Source of the DNA: Methanosarcinales archaeon
GTDB lineage: Archaea > Halobacteriota > Methanosarcinia > Methanosarcinales > Methanosarcinaceae
Assembly: GCA_012329085.1 (NCBI GenBank)
Contig: JAAXQB010000165.1
Location: forward strand, 1-5,872
Direction of reading: 5' to 3'
DNA length: 5,872 bases
Positions 5,646-5,872 of the stretch are shown piece after piece. The notes under the pieces were generated by a model, which did no database searches, was not told where the DNA came from, and saw nothing but the letters and a program-made list of their open reading frames with translations. Every line of letters starts with the position of its first letter. Position 1 is the stretch's first letter. Made by a program: the position numbers and the translations under genes.

Positions 5646-5761
5646 TTTCTCAATTTGATATATCACCTATTATATTTCTCAATTTGATATATTGCTTATT
5701 ATATTTTCCAATTTAATATATTACCTATTATATTTCTCAATTTAATATATTGCTTATTATG
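5646..5761. repeat. Four tandem 29-bp repeats (iteron-like)
   Basis: Four contiguous copies, each exactly 29 bp: 5646-5674, 5675-5703, 5704-5732, 5733-5761. The consensus is TTTCTCAATTTRATATAT, then a variable TYACC or TGCTT-type block, then ATTATA. Copies 1 and 3 carry ACC and copies 2 and 4 carry GCTT, so the array is also two copies of a 58-bp unit. Contiguous, constant-length and non-coding, it resembles replication iterons or terminal repeats. There are no spacers, so it is not CRISPR. Confidence 0.85.
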
Positions 5762-5769
5762 TTTGCACT

Positions 5770-5817
5770 TATATTTTATTAATATTATAGTTGTGATTAT
5801 ATTTTATTAATATTATA
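5770..5817. repeat. Duplicated 20-mer spaced 28 bp
   Basis: TATATTTTATTAATATTATA occurs exactly at 5770-5789 and 5798-5817, start-to-start 28 bp, almost the same period as the 29-bp array immediately to its left. Flanks GCACT and GTGAT are also similar. It probably belongs to the same origin or terminus region. Confidence 0.75.
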
Positions 5818-5831
5818 ATTATATCTATATA

Positions 5832-5872
5832 TCGCTATCAGGAGAGCCACAGGGTCGCTTGCTATCGAGGGG
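5832..5872. other. GC-rich terminal segment, possible genome end or element boundary
   Basis: The composition switches abruptly from almost pure A/T to G/C-rich for the last ~40 bases. GCTATC followed by a purine-rich GGAG or GAGGGG string occurs twice (5834-5839 and 5861-5866, 27 bp apart). Read inward on the other strand the end is CCCCTCGATAGC. It could be the natural terminus of a linear element or the edge of flanking DNA; the window alone cannot tell. Confidence 0.35.

Noticed and set aside
5646..5761. CRISPR array
   Set aside because: Repeat copies are contiguous with no unique spacers between them, and no cas gene is in the window.
5780..5817. TTAATATTATA as a rolling-circle replication nonanucleotide
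   Set aside because: It only resembles TAATATTAC, lacks a GC stem around it, occurs in AT-rich repeats, and no Rep-type HUH protein is encoded here.
5832..5872. Partial tRNA gene at the right end
   Set aside because: No acceptor, T-arm or anticodon arrangement (GTTCRANNC-type block, CCA) can be read on either strand.

Overview
This is a very AT-rich accessory-element window. Every convincing gene is read leftward (minus strand), and the right-hand fifth has no gene and is built of repeats. The recognisable core is a family B DNA polymerase of the compact phi29-like, protein-primed type, next to a PD-(D/E)XK nuclease and a basic protein with an internal duplication. The rest are small regulators (one helix-turn-helix, two ribbon-helix-helix) and two proteins I do not recognise. 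This fits the replication and control end of a virus, linear plasmid or integrated selfish element. The host cannot be fixed. Purine-rich ribosome-binding sites (AAGGAG, GGGTGA) and hairpin plus T-tract terminators suit low-GC Firmicutes and also methanogenic archaea. The genes read without internal TGA, so a mycoplasma-type code is not needed. No capsid, integrase, Cas1, tRNA or rRNA gene is visible.

Layout in the direction of transcription (right to left). Positions 4719-5872 are non-coding. They hold a leader and possible promoter (4719-4800), two diverged copies of a roughly 135-155 bp element (5076-5210 and 5450-5605), a T-rich three-copy tandem repeat (5271-5366), four exact-length 29-bp tandem repeats (5646-5761), a 28-bp-spaced duplicated 20-mer (5770-5817), and an abrupt GC-rich tail ending in GAGGGG (5832-5872). 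Positions 3796-4718 are a tight three-gene early-type operon (93 aa, 61-aa HTH, 133 aa). Positions 3492-3780 are a ribbon-helix-helix gene with its own palindromic operator and terminator. Positions 3043-3380 are a second ribbon-helix-helix gene of only 57 codons, with a direct-repeat operator candidate and a terminator. Positions 26-3031 are the replication operon: 161-aa basic protein, PD-(D/E)XK nuclease, then DNA polymerase, closely spaced or overlapping.

How they may work together (inference): the polymerase copies a linear genome from a protein-primed end. The 161-aa protein is the best local candidate for a terminal or origin-binding protein. The nuclease would process ends or degrade host DNA. 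The two ribbon-helix-helix proteins and the HTH protein would set the order of expression. A strong terminator only 12 nt upstream of the first replication gene suggests that this operon depends on read-through or antitermination. The repeat-laden right end is the likely origin or terminus region.
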